The notes under the pieces: model-generated | What the model saw: the letters and a program-made list of their open reading frames with translations, nothing else | Told to the model about the DNA's origin: nothing | Database searches by the model: none | Source: Limimaricola cinnabarinus | Lineage (GTDB): Bacteria; Pseudomonadota; Alphaproteobacteria; Rhodobacterales; Rhodobacteraceae | Direction of reading: 5' to 3' | Length of the DNA: 64,000 nt | NCBI RefSeq assembly: GCF_002723615.1 | Contig: NZ_KZ304952.1 | Coordinates: 62,001-126,000, forward strand | Shown: positions 9,151 through 17,572 of the stretch, piece by piece | Position numbering within the stretch: the stretch's first letter is position 1 | Layout of the letters: the number at the start of each line of letters is the position of its first letter | Made by a program: the position numbers and the translations under genes

Positions 9151-9383
9151 GATGTCCTTCCTGGAAGATTCCACCGGGTGAAGGGCGCGCCGAATACCCG
9201 GCGAACCAAAAGGTTCGTCAGGGGCGCGGATGGCCGGCGGGATCTAGGTTTGCAGCAGCATTACCGGATCAATATAGCACAAGTTTCGCCTTCGAGGAAG
9301 CGTCATGCCGCAGCGCAAAGAAACGCCTTGTCGCCAAGGCGTTCGAGATCGTGTAATGCGCGGCCTCGGCGCGGGGCCGCGAA

Positions 9384-9719
9384 TCAGCCGCCCTCGCCGG
9401 GGGCCTCGGAGAACAACTCCATCTTGCCCTCCTTGCCGTCCATCTCCTCCGCCTTGGGCAGCGGGTCCTTCTTGGTGACGATGACGGGCCAGATCTCGGA
9501 ATATTTCCGATTGAACTCGACCCATTTCTCGACATCCGGCTCGGTGTCGGGGCGGATCGCGTCGGCCGGGCATTCGGGCTCGCAGACGCCGCAATCGATG
9601 CATTCGTCGGGATGGATGACGAGCATGTTCTCGCCTTCATAGAAGCAGTCGACGGGGCAGACCTCGACGCAATCCGTGTATTTGCAGGCGATGCAGTTGT
9701 CCTTGACGACATAGGTCAT
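9384..9719 (-). CDS. fdxA: Seven-iron ferredoxin FdxA
   Basis: A 111-residue ferredoxin of the 3Fe-4S/4Fe-4S type. Cysteines 9, 17 and 50 would bind the 3Fe-4S cluster and 21, 40, 43 and 46 the 4Fe-4S cluster, within [13 protein letters not shown] and [16 protein letters not shown]. The extra C-terminal extension with [20 protein letters not shown] is typical of alphaproteobacterial FdxA. It transfers electrons at low potential in the cytoplasm; the partner is not identified here. It lies downstream of the S4 protein on the same strand. Confidence 0.96.
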   Translation of the reverse strand: MTYVVKDNCIACKYTDCVEVCPVDCFYEGENMLVIHPDECIDCGVCEPECPADAIRPDTEPDVEKWVEFNRKYSEIWPVIVTKKDPLPKAEEMDGKEGKMELFSEAPGEGG

Positions 9720-9772
9720 TGGCGGGCCCTCGATGCTTGTTGCGGCCTAGCTAGAGCAGAGCGCGGGGTCAT

Positions 9773-10108
9773 TCAAGCGCTCGCCGGACCCTCCGCCTCG
9801 CCCTGCGCCCCCGGCGGGTCGAGATCGTCGTAGAGCCCCTGCGCCTCGCTGGCCGGGCCGCGCCGCTCTCCGAGGGCGCGTATCCGCACCACGCGGATCG
9901 CGCGGCCCTGCGGAAAGGTCAGCACGTCGCCCGCCCCCACCCCGCGCGAGGGGCGCGCGGCGGGTTGGCCGTTGACCCGCACCCGCCCCTTGGAGACGAG
10001 CGCGGCCGCCAGCGCGCGGGTCTTGAAGAACCGCGCCTGCCAGAGCCACTTGTCGAGGCGCAGCGTCTCGCGCCGCGCCTCGGCCGGGTTCGGCGCGCCC
10101 CGGCTCAA
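9773..10108 (-). CDS. S4-domain RNA-binding protein (Hsp15-like)
   Basis: A 111-residue protein with an S4 domain at residues 16-65: LRLDKWLWQARFFKTRALA, then VSKGRVRVNGQPAARPSRGV. This is the Hsp15 (HslR) arrangement, whose E. coli member binds stalled 50S subunits carrying peptidyl-tRNA. The C-terminal third is acidic and Gly/Pro-rich. The start is TTG, overlapping the TGA stop of the helicase gene as TTGA, so translation is probably coupled. Its place behind a SUV3-like RNA helicase fits an RNA or ribosome-linked role, which is inference. Confidence 0.88.
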   Translation of the reverse strand: MSRGAPNPAEARRETLRLDKWLWQARFFKTRALAAALVSKGRVRVNGQPAARPSRGVGAGDVLTFPQGRAIRVVRIRALGERRGPASEAQGLYDDLDPPGAQGEAEGPASA

Positions 10109-13100
10109 TCGCGCTTGAAGCCCGCGAGCGCGGCGGCGAAGGGGTTGTCGGGATCGACCTTCTTCTCGCGCGGCGGCTGCGAGGAGAAGTTGCGCGGACG
10201 CTGATCGTCGCGCTCGCCCTTGCCGCGGCGCTTGCCGTCGCCCTTGGCCCCCGGCTTGCCCTTGGCACCGCGCGGCGCGCCGCCCTCCTTGCGCGCGCCA
10301 TCGGGCTTGCCGCCCTGTCGGCGGCCCTTCTGGCCCTCACCGCCCCGGCGCTGCCCGCGCCCGGCCCAGGTGAAGGTGTAGAAGGTCTCCATCTCGGCCA
10401 CTTCGGCCTCGGCGGTCTCCTGCGCCGTGGCGGGGGCGGTTTCGCCCACGGCGATGGTGCCCGGCGGGATCTCGGTCGGGGTGCCGGCGGGGATGCCCGT
10501 GGGCGGGTCGCTGTCGGGCATCTCGTCGGGCGCGGGCGCGGGGCCGCGATCGGGCGAGCCGCCCGGCACCTCGGCGGGCGCGTGATCGGGCTCGGTGCCC
10601 GGCACGTCCGTGGGGCTCGCGGGGGCGTTGTCCGGCTGCTCGGGCGCGTCTGGCGTCTCGTTCGGCAGATCGGGCTGCTCGGGCGCGTCGGGCGGCGTGA
10701 TGCCGGGCGCGTCGGGCTGGTCGGGTGCCTCCTGCGGCGTGTTGCCGGGCACGTCCGGCCCTTCGGGCGCGGGCGGCGTGGTGTCGGGGGTCTCGCCCGG
10801 CACCTCCTCGGGCGCGGCGGCGGCCTTGGCGGGCTTGGCCTTGGGCCGCTCGCCCTTCTCGGCCTTGTAGCCCAGCCCCGACATCAGCTCGGCGAACTGC
10901 TCCAGCGTCAGCCCGGTGATCGACAGCATGTCGGGCACCGCCTCGAAGCCGCCCTTGCTGTCGCGGTCGCGCAGCATGTCGGCCAGTCGCTCCAGCATGT
11001 CGATGCGGATCGCCCGCTCGCCTGCGGCGCGGTAGCCCGCCATGGCGTAGTAGCCCGGCGCAGCACCCCGCGTGGCGGGCACGGTGACGAGGCCCGGCGG
11101 CGGCGTCTCGGGGAACTCCTGCAGCCCCTTCGACAGCGCCCAGAGCACGAGGCGGATGCGCGTCGGCGCGGGCTTCAAGAGCGCCGGCATGAAGATGGTG
11201 AACTGGCCGAAGCGGATGCCGTGCTTCCTGAGCGCGCCGCGCGCCTCCTGATCGAGCGCGCGCACCTCCTCGGCGACCTCGCCGCGCGGGATGATGCCGA
11301 AATTCTCGACCATGCGGTAGGCGAAACCCTTGGCCTGCCCGCTCAGCGTCTCGTCATTGCCCAGCGCCAGCAGCGGCTCCTGCGTCGAGGCGATCTTGCG
11401 GTCGATGAAATGCTGCAACCGCCGCTTCACCTTGTCGGTGATCTCGGTGCCCGCTTCCTCGTCCACGTAAGCCACGACCTGCGGCTTGAACGGATCGGCG
11501 CCGGAGACGAGCTTGCCCACCGCCGAAGCGCCCCACATCAGCCCGCCCTGCTCGGTCACGTCGATCTCGGTATCGGGCGCGTTGTAAAAGCGGTCCGCGC
11601 GCAGGTGGAACTGCGGCGCAAGCGCCTTGTCCGCCGCCTGCCGCAGCGTCTTTGCCTCGTCCGGGCCGCCCGCCTTGTCGGCGCGAAACCGGAATCCTTC
11701 CAGCCGTCCGACGAATTCGCCCTCGACCGTCACGTCGCCGTTGTCTGTCACTTCGGCCACCATGACCTCCTTCTGCTTGAGCCGCCGGGCCAGAACGCTG
11801 GTCCGCCGATCCACGAATCTTTGAGTCAGCGCGCCGTGAAGCGCATCCGACAGGCGATCTTCTACTCCGCGCGTCACGTCGCGCCAATGGCTTTCATCCC
11901 CGACCCAGCCCTTGCGCTGGGCCACGTAGGTCCAGGTGCGGATATAGGCCAGCCGTTTCGACAGCGCGTCGATGTCGCCATCGGTGCGGTCGATCCGCTC
12001 GATCCGCCGCGCGAACCAGTCATCGGGGATGCGGCCGCGATCCTGCAGATGCGAAAAGATCTGCCCGACCATCTCGGCATGCTCGCCCCGCCCGATGCCG
12101 CGAAAATCCGGCAGGCGGCAGACATCCCACAACAGCCGCACCGAGGAGCCGTCATGCGCGCGGCTGCGGATCACCGGATCGGCGGCGAGCGATTTGAGGG
12201 CTGCGAGATCGTCGCTTTCGCGCACACGGCCAAGCCAGGGGTTGTTGGTGCGGCTCTCCAGCGTCTGGATCAGCCGCTTGAGCGAGCCGAACTGCAGGTC
12301 GGAATTGCGCCAGAAAAGCCGCGTCACCGGGCGGAAGCGGTGATTCTCGATCGCCTCGACGACCTCCTCCTCCAATGGCGGCGCCTCGCCGGTCACGCCG
12401 AAGCTGCCATTGGTGCGGTGCCGCCCGGCGCGGCCCGCGATCTGCGCCAGCTCGTCGGGGGCAAGGTGGCGCATCTTGTGGCCGTCGAACTTGATCAGCG
12501 AGGAAAAGGCGACATGCGCCACGTCGAGATTGAGCCCCATGCCGATCGCGTCGGTGGCGACGAGATAATCGACATCGCCGTTCTGGTACATCTCGACCTG
12601 CGCGTTGCGGGTGCGGGGGCTGAGCGCCCCCATCACCACCGCCGCCCCGCCCTTCTGGCGGCGGATCAGCTCGGCGATGGCATAGACGCTGTCGACCGAA
12701 AAGCCGACGATGGCGGCGCGTTCGGGCATGCGGCTGAGCTTCTTGGAGCCCGCATAGCTCAGCGTCGAAAGCCGGTCGCGGCGCATGGTCTCGGCCTCGG
12801 GCACCAGCGCGCGAATCGCGGGCGCCATGGTCTCGGAGCCCAGAAACAGCGTCTCGTGCCGCCCGCGCGCATGCAGCAGCCGGTCGGTGAAGACATGGCC
12901 GCGCTCGGGATCGGCGCAAAGCTGGATCTCGTCGACGGCGAGGAAATCGGCATCCATCTCGGGCATCGCCTCGACGGTGCAGACCCAGTAGGCCGCGCGC
13001 GGCGGCACGATCCGCTCCTCGCCGGTGACCAGCGCCACGACCGAGGGGCCGCGCGCCTTGACGATGCGGTCATAGACCTCGCGGGCCAGAAGCCTGAGCG

Positions 13101-13206
13101 GCAGGCCGATGATGCCGGAGCGATAGGCCAGCATCCGCTCGATCGCGTAATGCGTCTTGCCGGTGTTGGTGGGGCCGAGCACGGCGCCGATGCGGGAGGG
13201 GGTCAT
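10105..13206 (-). CDS. SUV3-like DExH RNA/DNA helicase with long low-complexity tail
   Basis: A 1033-residue superfamily 2 helicase. The first ~480 residues resemble mitochondrial SUV3: Walker A GPTNTGKTH at 11-19, DEIQ box at 92-95, and in the second RecA fold a VVMGALSPRTRNAQ segment, VATDAIGMGLNLD and QIAGRAGRH. A helicase-associated middle part runs to about residue 770. The tail is unusual: about 180 residues of imperfect Pro/Asp/Glu/Thr repeats, then a basic Gly/Arg/Lys-rich segment ending in a short conserved DPDNPFAAALAGFK motif. SUV3 proteins unwind RNA in degradosome-like complexes; this is inferred for the bacterial copy. The S4 gene overlaps its stop. Confidence 0.9.
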   Translation of the reverse strand: MTPSRIGAVLGPTNTGKTHYAIERMLAYRSGIIGLPLRLLAREVYDRIVKARGPSVVALVTGEERIVPPRAAYWVCTVEAMPEMDADFLAVDEIQLCADPERGHVFTDRLLHARGRHETLFLGSETMAPAIRALVPEAETMRRDRLSTLSYAGSKKLSRMPERAAIVGFSVDSVYAIAELIRRQKGGAAVVMGALSPRTRNAQVEMYQNGDVDYLVATDAIGMGLNLDVAHVAFSSLIKFDGHKMRHLAPDELAQIAGRAGRHRTNGSFGVTGEAPPLEEEVVEAIENHRFRPVTRLFWRNSDLQFGSLKRLIQTLESRTNNPWLGRVRESDDLAALKSLAADPVIRSRAHDGSSVRLLWDVCRLPDFRGIGRGEHAEMVGQIFSHLQDRGRIPDDWFARRIERIDRTDGDIDALSKRLAYIRTWTYVAQRKGWVGDESHWRDVTRGVEDRLSDALHGALTQRFVDRRTSVLARRLKQKEVMVAEVTDNGDVTVEGEFVGRLEGFRFRADKAGGPDEAKTLRQAADKALAPQFHLRADRFYNAPDTEIDVTEQGGLMWGASAVGKLVSGADPFKPQVVAYVDEEAGTEITDKVKRRLQHFIDRKIASTQEPLLALGNDETLSGQAKGFAYRMVENFGIIPRGEVAEEVRALDQEARGALRKHGIRFGQFTIFMPALLKPAPTRIRLVLWALSKGLQEFPETPPPGLVTVPATRGAAPGYYAMAGYRAAGERAIRIDMLERLADMLRDRDSKGGFEAVPDMLSITGLTLEQFAELMSGLGYKAEKGERPKAKPAKAAAAPEEVPGETPDTTPPAPEGPDVPGNTPQEAPDQPDAPGITPPDAPEQPDLPNETPDAPEQPDNAPASPTDVPGTEPDHAPAEVPGGSPDRGPAPAPDEMPDSDPPTGIPAGTPTEIPPGTIAVGETAPATAQETAEAEVAEMETFYTFTWAGRGQRRGGEGQKGRRQGGKPDGARKEGGAPRGAKGKPGAKGDGKRRGKGERDDQRPRNFSSQPPREKKVDPDNPFAAALAGFKRD
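10634..10689 (-). repeat. Direct repeat in the helicase tail
   Basis: The 17-base unit GGCTGCTCGGGCGCGTC (plus strand) occurs at 10634-10650 and 10673-10689, a 39-base or 13-codon period. It encodes repeated DAPEQPD units and sits within a longer tract of diverged copies. It is coding, not an intergenic repeat. Confidence 0.75.
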
Positions 13207-13244
13207 GAAGGGTCCTGTGGTCGCGCCGGGACGGCGTGAAAATT

Positions 13245-13808
13245 CTACAGCGTGCGGCCGCCGAGCATGATGTCGAGACGGCGCGCGGCCTCTCGGGCCT
13301 GCGCGTCCTGCGGCATGAGCGCCAGCACCCGGCCCCAGACCTCGCGCGCGGCCTCGGGGCGCTCCATCTCCTCGAGCAGGGCGGCAAAGCCCTGCAGCGC
13401 GCCGAAATGGCGCGGCTCATGCGCCAGCGCCGCGCGCAGATCCTCGATGGCGGGGCCGGTGAGACCGGCGAGATAATAGGCATTGGCGCGCAGCACATGC
13501 GCCTCGGCCAGCCCGGGCGCATGGTCGATCGCGGCGGTCAGATGCTCGATCGCCTCCTGCCGATCGCCCGTGCCCAGCGCCTCGCGGCCCCGCTCCACGA
13601 GCAGGTCGATCGCGGCGGAGCCGCTGCGCGACCACGTCTCGCGGATCTCGGCGGCGAGCTGCGGCGTTTGCTCGGGGCTGGCCGATTGCAGCGCCTCGAA
13701 CAGCGGGGCGACCGGATCCCCCTCCTGCGCCTGCGCGGGAAGCGACAGGGCAAGTGCCGCGGCCAGTGCCGTGAGGACAGGTTTGAAGGAAGGAAGTCTT
13801 GCACCCAT
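13245..13808 (-). CDS. Exported tetratricopeptide-repeat protein
   Basis: A 187-residue protein with a signal peptide (cleavage near SLPAQAQ) and TPR-type helical repeats between about residues 65 and 175: EALGTGDRQEAIEHLTAAIDH, AYYLAGLTGPAIEDLRAALA and AALLEEMERPEAAREVWGRV. TPR proteins are scaffolds for protein contacts, here in the periplasm. The start at 13808 is chosen because it places the signal peptide at the N-terminus; an upstream in-frame ATG adds 24 non-signal residues. It lies 38 bases before the helicase on the same strand and may share its transcript. Confidence 0.82.
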   Translation of the reverse strand: MGARLPSFKPVLTALAAALALSLPAQAQEGDPVAPLFEALQSASPEQTPQLAAEIRETWSRSGSAAIDLLVERGREALGTGDRQEAIEHLTAAIDHAPGLAEAHVLRANAYYLAGLTGPAIEDLRAALAHEPRHFGALQGFAALLEEMERPEAAREVWGRVLALMPQDAQAREAARRLDIMLGGRTL

Positions 13809-13912
13809 AGTCCCTAGTGTAGGGGCGCGCCCGGGCCGAGACCAGAGGCGCCCCATCACAAGGACCAGATCGGCGGCCATCCCGGCCCGCCGCGAACGCG
13901 AAGGACGACAGG

Positions 13913-14206
13913 ATGAGTGAACTGGTGAGCCAGGCAGTGACGGCGCTCAACGCCAAGATGGACGGCGACGGCCTCGAAGGCGGACCGGCCAAGTTCGTGA
14001 TCTCGGACGAGGGCGCGATCATGATCGACGAGAGCGGCGCGCGCGCCGGCGACGAGCCGGCCGAGGTGACGCTGACCGCCGATGCCGAGACCTTCCAGTC
14101 CATCCTCGAAGGCGATCTCGATCCCACCGCCGCCTTCATGCAAGGCAAGCTCGCGGTCGATGGCGACATGGGGCTCGCCATGAAGCTGGCGGCGGTCCTT
14201 GGCTGA
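13913..14206 (+). CDS. SCP2 sterol-carrier domain protein
   Basis: A 97-residue protein consisting only of an SCP2-type lipid-binding fold: a VTLTADAETFQSILEGDLDPTAAFMQGKL core followed by VDGDMGLAMKLAAVLG. Such small proteins bind fatty acyl or other hydrophobic ligands in a cytoplasmic cavity. AGGACGACAGG precedes the ATG. Its last bases overlap the TTG start of a hydrolase, so the two are probably translated together and may act on a shared lipid-like substrate (inference). Confidence 0.92.
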   Translation: MSELVSQAVTALNAKMDGDGLEGGPAKFVISDEGAIMIDESGARAGDEPAEVTLTADAETFQSILEGDLDPTAAFMQGKLAVDGDMGLAMKLAAVLG

Positions 14207-15137
14207 CGGCACGGGCCGCCCGGCCGCGCCCTATTTCGCGGATGTGGCCGGGGGGCCCGCGGCGGCGCATTGGATCGCCGCCCCCGACGGCGTGCGGCTC
14301 AGGGCGGTGCATTGGCCCGGCCCGAGCCCTCGCGGCACGGTGCTGATCCTGACGGGCCGCACCGAATATGCCGAGAAATACGGCCGCGTCGCCGCCGATC
14401 TGGCGGCGCGCGGCCTTGGCTGCGCCACGATCGACTGGCGCGGACAGGGGCTGTCCGAGCGCGCCCATGACGACGCGCTGCGCGGCCATGTCGCGAGCTT
14501 CTCCGAGTATCAGCTCGATCTCGACGCGCTGATCGCCCATGCGCGGGCGCTAAGCCTGCCCGAACCCTACCACATGCTGGCCCATTCGATGGGCGGCTGC
14601 ATCGGGCTGCGCGCCCTGATGCGCGGCGCGCCCTTCGCGCGCGCCTGCTTCACCGCGCCGATGTGGGGCGTGCTGATGCGGCCCACATTGCGCGTCGCGG
14701 CCTGGGGGCTGAGCAGCGCCTCGCGGCTCGTGGGCCTGTCGCACCTGCCCTCGCCGGGGCGCTCGGCGACGCTGGAGGACGCGGCCGAGGCGGCCGAGGC
14801 CAACATGCTCACCCGCGACGCGGAGAGCTTCGCCTGGGTGCGCCGACAGGTCGAGGCCCATCCCGAGCTGGGCCTCGCCGCGCCATCGCTGCACTGGGTG
14901 CACGAGGCCTTGCGCGAAACGCGGGCGCTGGCGCGGCTGCCCTCGCCCGACACGCCCTGCCTGACCCTGCTCGGCGACGAGGAATGGGTCGTCGATTCGG
15001 CCCGCGTGCATGACCGGATGCGGCGCTGGCCCGGCGCGGATTTCGAGATCGTCGAAGGCGGGCGGCACGAGCTGCTGATCGAGGATGCCGCGACGCGGGG
15101 CGCGCGGCTCGACCGCATCGCCGCGCATTTCGGCTGA
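14199..15137 (+). CDS. Alpha/beta hydrolase, lysophospholipase/monoacylglycerol-lipase-like
   Basis: A 312-residue alpha/beta hydrolase. The catalytic serine lies in LAHSMGGCIGLRAL, the probable acid in LLGDEEWVVDSARV, and the histidine in EGGRHELLIED near the C-terminus. The segment GTVLILTGRTEYAEKYGRV followed by DWRGQGLSER is typical of the PldB-like lysophospholipase group. The start is a TTG overlapping the SCP2 gene by eight bases, the only start that keeps the N-terminus of the fold. Cytoplasmic; the substrate is not established. Confidence 0.88.
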   Translation: MADGTGRPAAPYFADVAGGPAAAHWIAAPDGVRLRAVHWPGPSPRGTVLILTGRTEYAEKYGRVAADLAARGLGCATIDWRGQGLSERAHDDALRGHVASFSEYQLDLDALIAHARALSLPEPYHMLAHSMGGCIGLRALMRGAPFARACFTAPMWGVLMRPTLRVAAWGLSSASRLVGLSHLPSPGRSATLEDAAEAAEANMLTRDAESFAWVRRQVEAHPELGLAAPSLHWVHEALRETRALARLPSPDTPCLTLLGDEEWVVDSARVHDRMRRWPGADFEIVEGGRHELLIEDAATRGARLDRIAAHFG

Positions 15138-15146
15138 AGGCCGACC

Positions 15147-16244
15147 CTACTCCGCCGCACCCAGATGCCCGACCCCGGGCAGGCGCGCGTCGCCCGTCGG
15201 CAGGCGCATCCGCGCCGGATGCCCGCCCGCCACCGTGTCGTGCAGCCGCTCGGAGGGATCGCGCCCGACGATGCGGCGCCTGCGCGACAAGAACAGCTTG
15301 TTCCAGCCGCGCCACGTGCCCACCGAAGGTGCCTCGGGGTCGCAGGGAAACCGCGCGCGCCAGCCCTCGGGCAGCGCCAGGTCGCAGTCTTCCAGCCGCT
15401 CCAGCATCCAGACCAGCGGGATGTTCGACAGCTTGCGGCTTTCCAGCAACCCGCCGAGCTGGCCGCCGATATCGCCATGGGTGCCGCGAAACCAGACCTG
15501 CTCGACATGGCCCGCGAAGCCCTGCGGCGTCGTCCACAGCACCGGCAGATAGGCGTTGCGCGTCTCGTCGAGCGCCAGCGCGTGAAAGCCGTGCCGCACA
15601 TGGCGCCCGAGGCGGTGATCGTGGAACATGTGGTTGGGCTCGGACCAGCGCCACAGCACCGGCAGCCTGAGCCCGAGCGAGGCGACCGTGTCCCAGACCG
15701 CCACCGCCTCGATCTCGACCCGGTCGTGGCAATGCAGCCGCGAAAAGGCGCGCACCGTCTCGCCCGGTTCGGGCCCGCGGTGGCGGTAGTGGCGGTAGGC
15801 GTCGCGCACGTTGCGCTCGGTCGCCTCCTCGGCGCGCAACAGCCCCACCCGGCTGATCGCCCCCGCGAGCGAGCGCACCGCATAGGCGCCGCGCGAATAG
15901 CCCACGAGCATGATCCTGTCGCCGGGGCGAAAGCGCGAGGCGAGCACGCCGTAGGCGCGCTGGATCAGCCGGTTGATGCCGCGCCCCATCATCACGTCGG
16001 GCGTCTCGGCCCAGCTGCCCCACTGGATGCCCGCCTCGTAATGCACGGTCAGGTTGGCGCTGCGCCCGCTTTCGCGCAGAAGCTTGTAGGTCAGACCGGC
16101 ATTGGTCTCGAATCCCGGCCTGAGCGTCGACATGGTGCCGTCGAGGATGATGACATGGGTCGCGGGGCCGCGCATGCGCGGCTGGCCCTCGGCCTGCCGC
16201 GGGCGGCGCCCGACGAGGCCCAGAAGCCAGTCACGAACGCCCAT
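15147..16244 (-). CDS. DUF2235 alpha/beta-hydrolase-like protein
   Basis: A 365-residue DUF2235 protein. The N-terminal strand THVIILDGTMSTL with its conserved Asp-Gly-Thr, and the nucleophile elbow LVGYSRGAYAVRSLAG, mark the fold; WFRGTHGDIGGQL is the later conserved His/Asp motif. DUF2235 is related to the Tle1 phospholipase effectors of type VI secretion, but no secretion gene or immunity gene lies nearby and there is no signal peptide, so a solitary cytoplasmic hydrolase is more likely. It is convergent with the SCP2-linked hydrolase. Confidence 0.85.
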   Translation of the reverse strand: MGVRDWLLGLVGRRPRQAEGQPRMRGPATHVIILDGTMSTLRPGFETNAGLTYKLLRESGRSANLTVHYEAGIQWGSWAETPDVMMGRGINRLIQRAYGVLASRFRPGDRIMLVGYSRGAYAVRSLAGAISRVGLLRAEEATERNVRDAYRHYRHRGPEPGETVRAFSRLHCHDRVEIEAVAVWDTVASLGLRLPVLWRWSEPNHMFHDHRLGRHVRHGFHALALDETRNAYLPVLWTTPQGFAGHVEQVWFRGTHGDIGGQLGGLLESRKLSNIPLVWMLERLEDCDLALPEGWRARFPCDPEAPSVGTWRGWNKLFLSRRRRIVGRDPSERLHDTVAGGHPARMRLPTGDARLPGVGHLGAAE

Positions 16245-16308
16245 CGGCGCCTCTCATCCGTGCCCGCGCTCGTCCTGCCCGCCGCATCGCGTTCCTTTCC
16301 CTGCCCCT

Positions 16309-17466
16309 TCACCCTAGGGGGCGGGACGGGTCTGTCCAGAGCCGCGCCACCTCGCCGCGCTCATATGTGCCATATCCGTTGAAACAGGTGGTGACCCCGA
16401 CGAGATAGGCCCCCGCCGAGCGAAACAGCAGCCAGTCGCCCTCCTCCGCGCAGCCCGGCAGCAGGGTCTCTCCGGGCAGCCGGTCGAGGCTGTCGCAGGT
16501 CGGCCCCCAGAGCGCGAAGGGCTGCGGCGCGGCGGTCTCGCGCGCGCCGTCGGTGACGAGATCGACCCGCGGCATCCCGATCGAGGGGCATTCCGACAGC
16601 CCGCCATAGATGCCGTCGCCAAGATAGAGCGCGGCCCCGCGCCGGGCCTTGACGCGCACCGCATAGGCCATCGCGTCGGCCACCAGCGCGCGGCCCGGCT
16701 CGCAGACCAGATCGGGGGCTTCGTCGAAGGCGGCCCTGCCCTCCGCGATCGCCGCGAAGATCGGCTCCAGCGCGGGCTCGCCCCCGTCGCGGCCCGAGGG
16801 AAAGCCGCCGCCGACATTGAGCCGCGCCAGCCGCACACCTGCCTCGCGCGCCGCCTTTGCGCAGGCCCGCATATAGGCGGTCCAGGCGGCCGGATCGCCG
16901 CATTGCGTGCCGACATGGAAGGTCATGGAGACGCGGAAGCCCTGCGCGGCGGCGCGCGCCAGCAGCGCCTGCGCGAGGTCGGGCTCGGCCCCGAACTTGG
17001 TCCCGAAATCATAGGCCGCCCCCGCCACCGGCAGCTTCAGCCGCACCGCGATCTCGGTGTCCGGCGCCACGCCGCAAGCCACGAGCTTGTCGAGTTCGCC
17101 CGCGTCATCGACCGACCACGAGGCCACCCCCGCCGCGATCCCGGCGGCGATCTCGGCGCGCGAGCGCACCGGGTTGTGGTAGTGCAGCGCGGCCCAGGGG
17201 CTGATGCCGCGCACCAGCGCCATCTCGGCGGGCGAGGCCACGTCGAAGGCGGTCATGCCGCTTTGCACCAACGCCGCGATCACCCCCGCATCCGGGTTGG
17301 CCTTGACCGCATAGGTCACCATGCCGGGAAAGCCGTCCCGGAACCGGGCGTGGCGCGCCGCCAGCGCGCCCGGGCAATGGAGCAGCACGGCGGTCTCGCC
17401 GCCATGGCGGGCGAGCCAGTCCTCGGGTGTGTCGGCGCGGGCGCAGTCGATCGGGGCTTGCAGCAT
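16309..17466 (-). CDS. PLP-dependent ornithine/lysine decarboxylase (alanine-racemase fold)
   Basis: A 385-residue type III PLP decarboxylase. The PLP-binding lysine is K55 in YAVKANPD. Other hallmarks are FDVASPAEM, FHVGTQC, NVGGGFPSG, EPGRALVADA, and the catalytic cysteine in WGPTCDSLD. This eukaryotic-type ornithine decarboxylase fold converts ornithine to putrescine, or lysine to cadaverine in some members; the sequence alone does not settle which. The start at 17466 is fixed by GGAGG eight bases upstream. An Lrp-type regulator is divergent from it, with an inverted repeat in the shared promoter region, so amino-acid-dependent regulation is likely. Confidence 0.92.
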   Translation of the reverse strand: MLQAPIDCARADTPEDWLARHGGETAVLLHCPGALAARHARFRDGFPGMVTYAVKANPDAGVIAALVQSGMTAFDVASPAEMALVRGISPWAALHYHNPVRSRAEIAAGIAAGVASWSVDDAGELDKLVACGVAPDTEIAVRLKLPVAGAAYDFGTKFGAEPDLAQALLARAAAQGFRVSMTFHVGTQCGDPAAWTAYMRACAKAAREAGVRLARLNVGGGFPSGRDGGEPALEPIFAAIAEGRAAFDEAPDLVCEPGRALVADAMAYAVRVKARRGAALYLGDGIYGGLSECPSIGMPRVDLVTDGARETAAPQPFALWGPTCDSLDRLPGETLLPGCAEEGDWLLFRSAGAYLVGVTTCFNGYGTYERGEVARLWTDPSRPLG

Positions 17467-17523
17467 GATGGTCCTCCTTGCCCCCATCTTGCGCCTGCCT
17501 GCCGCCGGTTCGAAGCGGCGATC

Positions 17524-17543
17524 CGGTCGATTTGTCTCGACCG
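17524..17543. promoter_or_regulatory. Inverted repeat, probable Lrp-type operator
   Basis: CGGTCGA, six bases, TCGACCG form a perfect 7-base inverted repeat, 30 bases before the regulator start and 58 bases before the decarboxylase start. Its place between a regulator and its divergent neighbour suggests that the regulator binds here. Confidence 0.55.
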
Positions 17544-17572
17544 ACCGGCGAAACGCCGACAGGATCGGCGAT

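Noticed and set aside
9255-9290. TATATT on the minus strand upstream of carD as a promoter
   Set aside because: A good -10 look-alike, but no convincing -35 at the right distance.
10560-10800. Repetitive tract that could suggest a CRISPR or minisatellite
   Set aside because: Repeats are diverged, in-frame with a 13-codon period and inside a coding sequence; no spacers and no cas genes.
10582-13239. Long open frame opposite the helicase
   Set aside because: Shadow frame from GC-rich codons; the helicase has clear Walker and helicase motifs.
16245-16308. Possible small gene between the DUF2235 and decarboxylase genes
   Set aside because: No start with a ribosome site and no coding composition in 64 bases.
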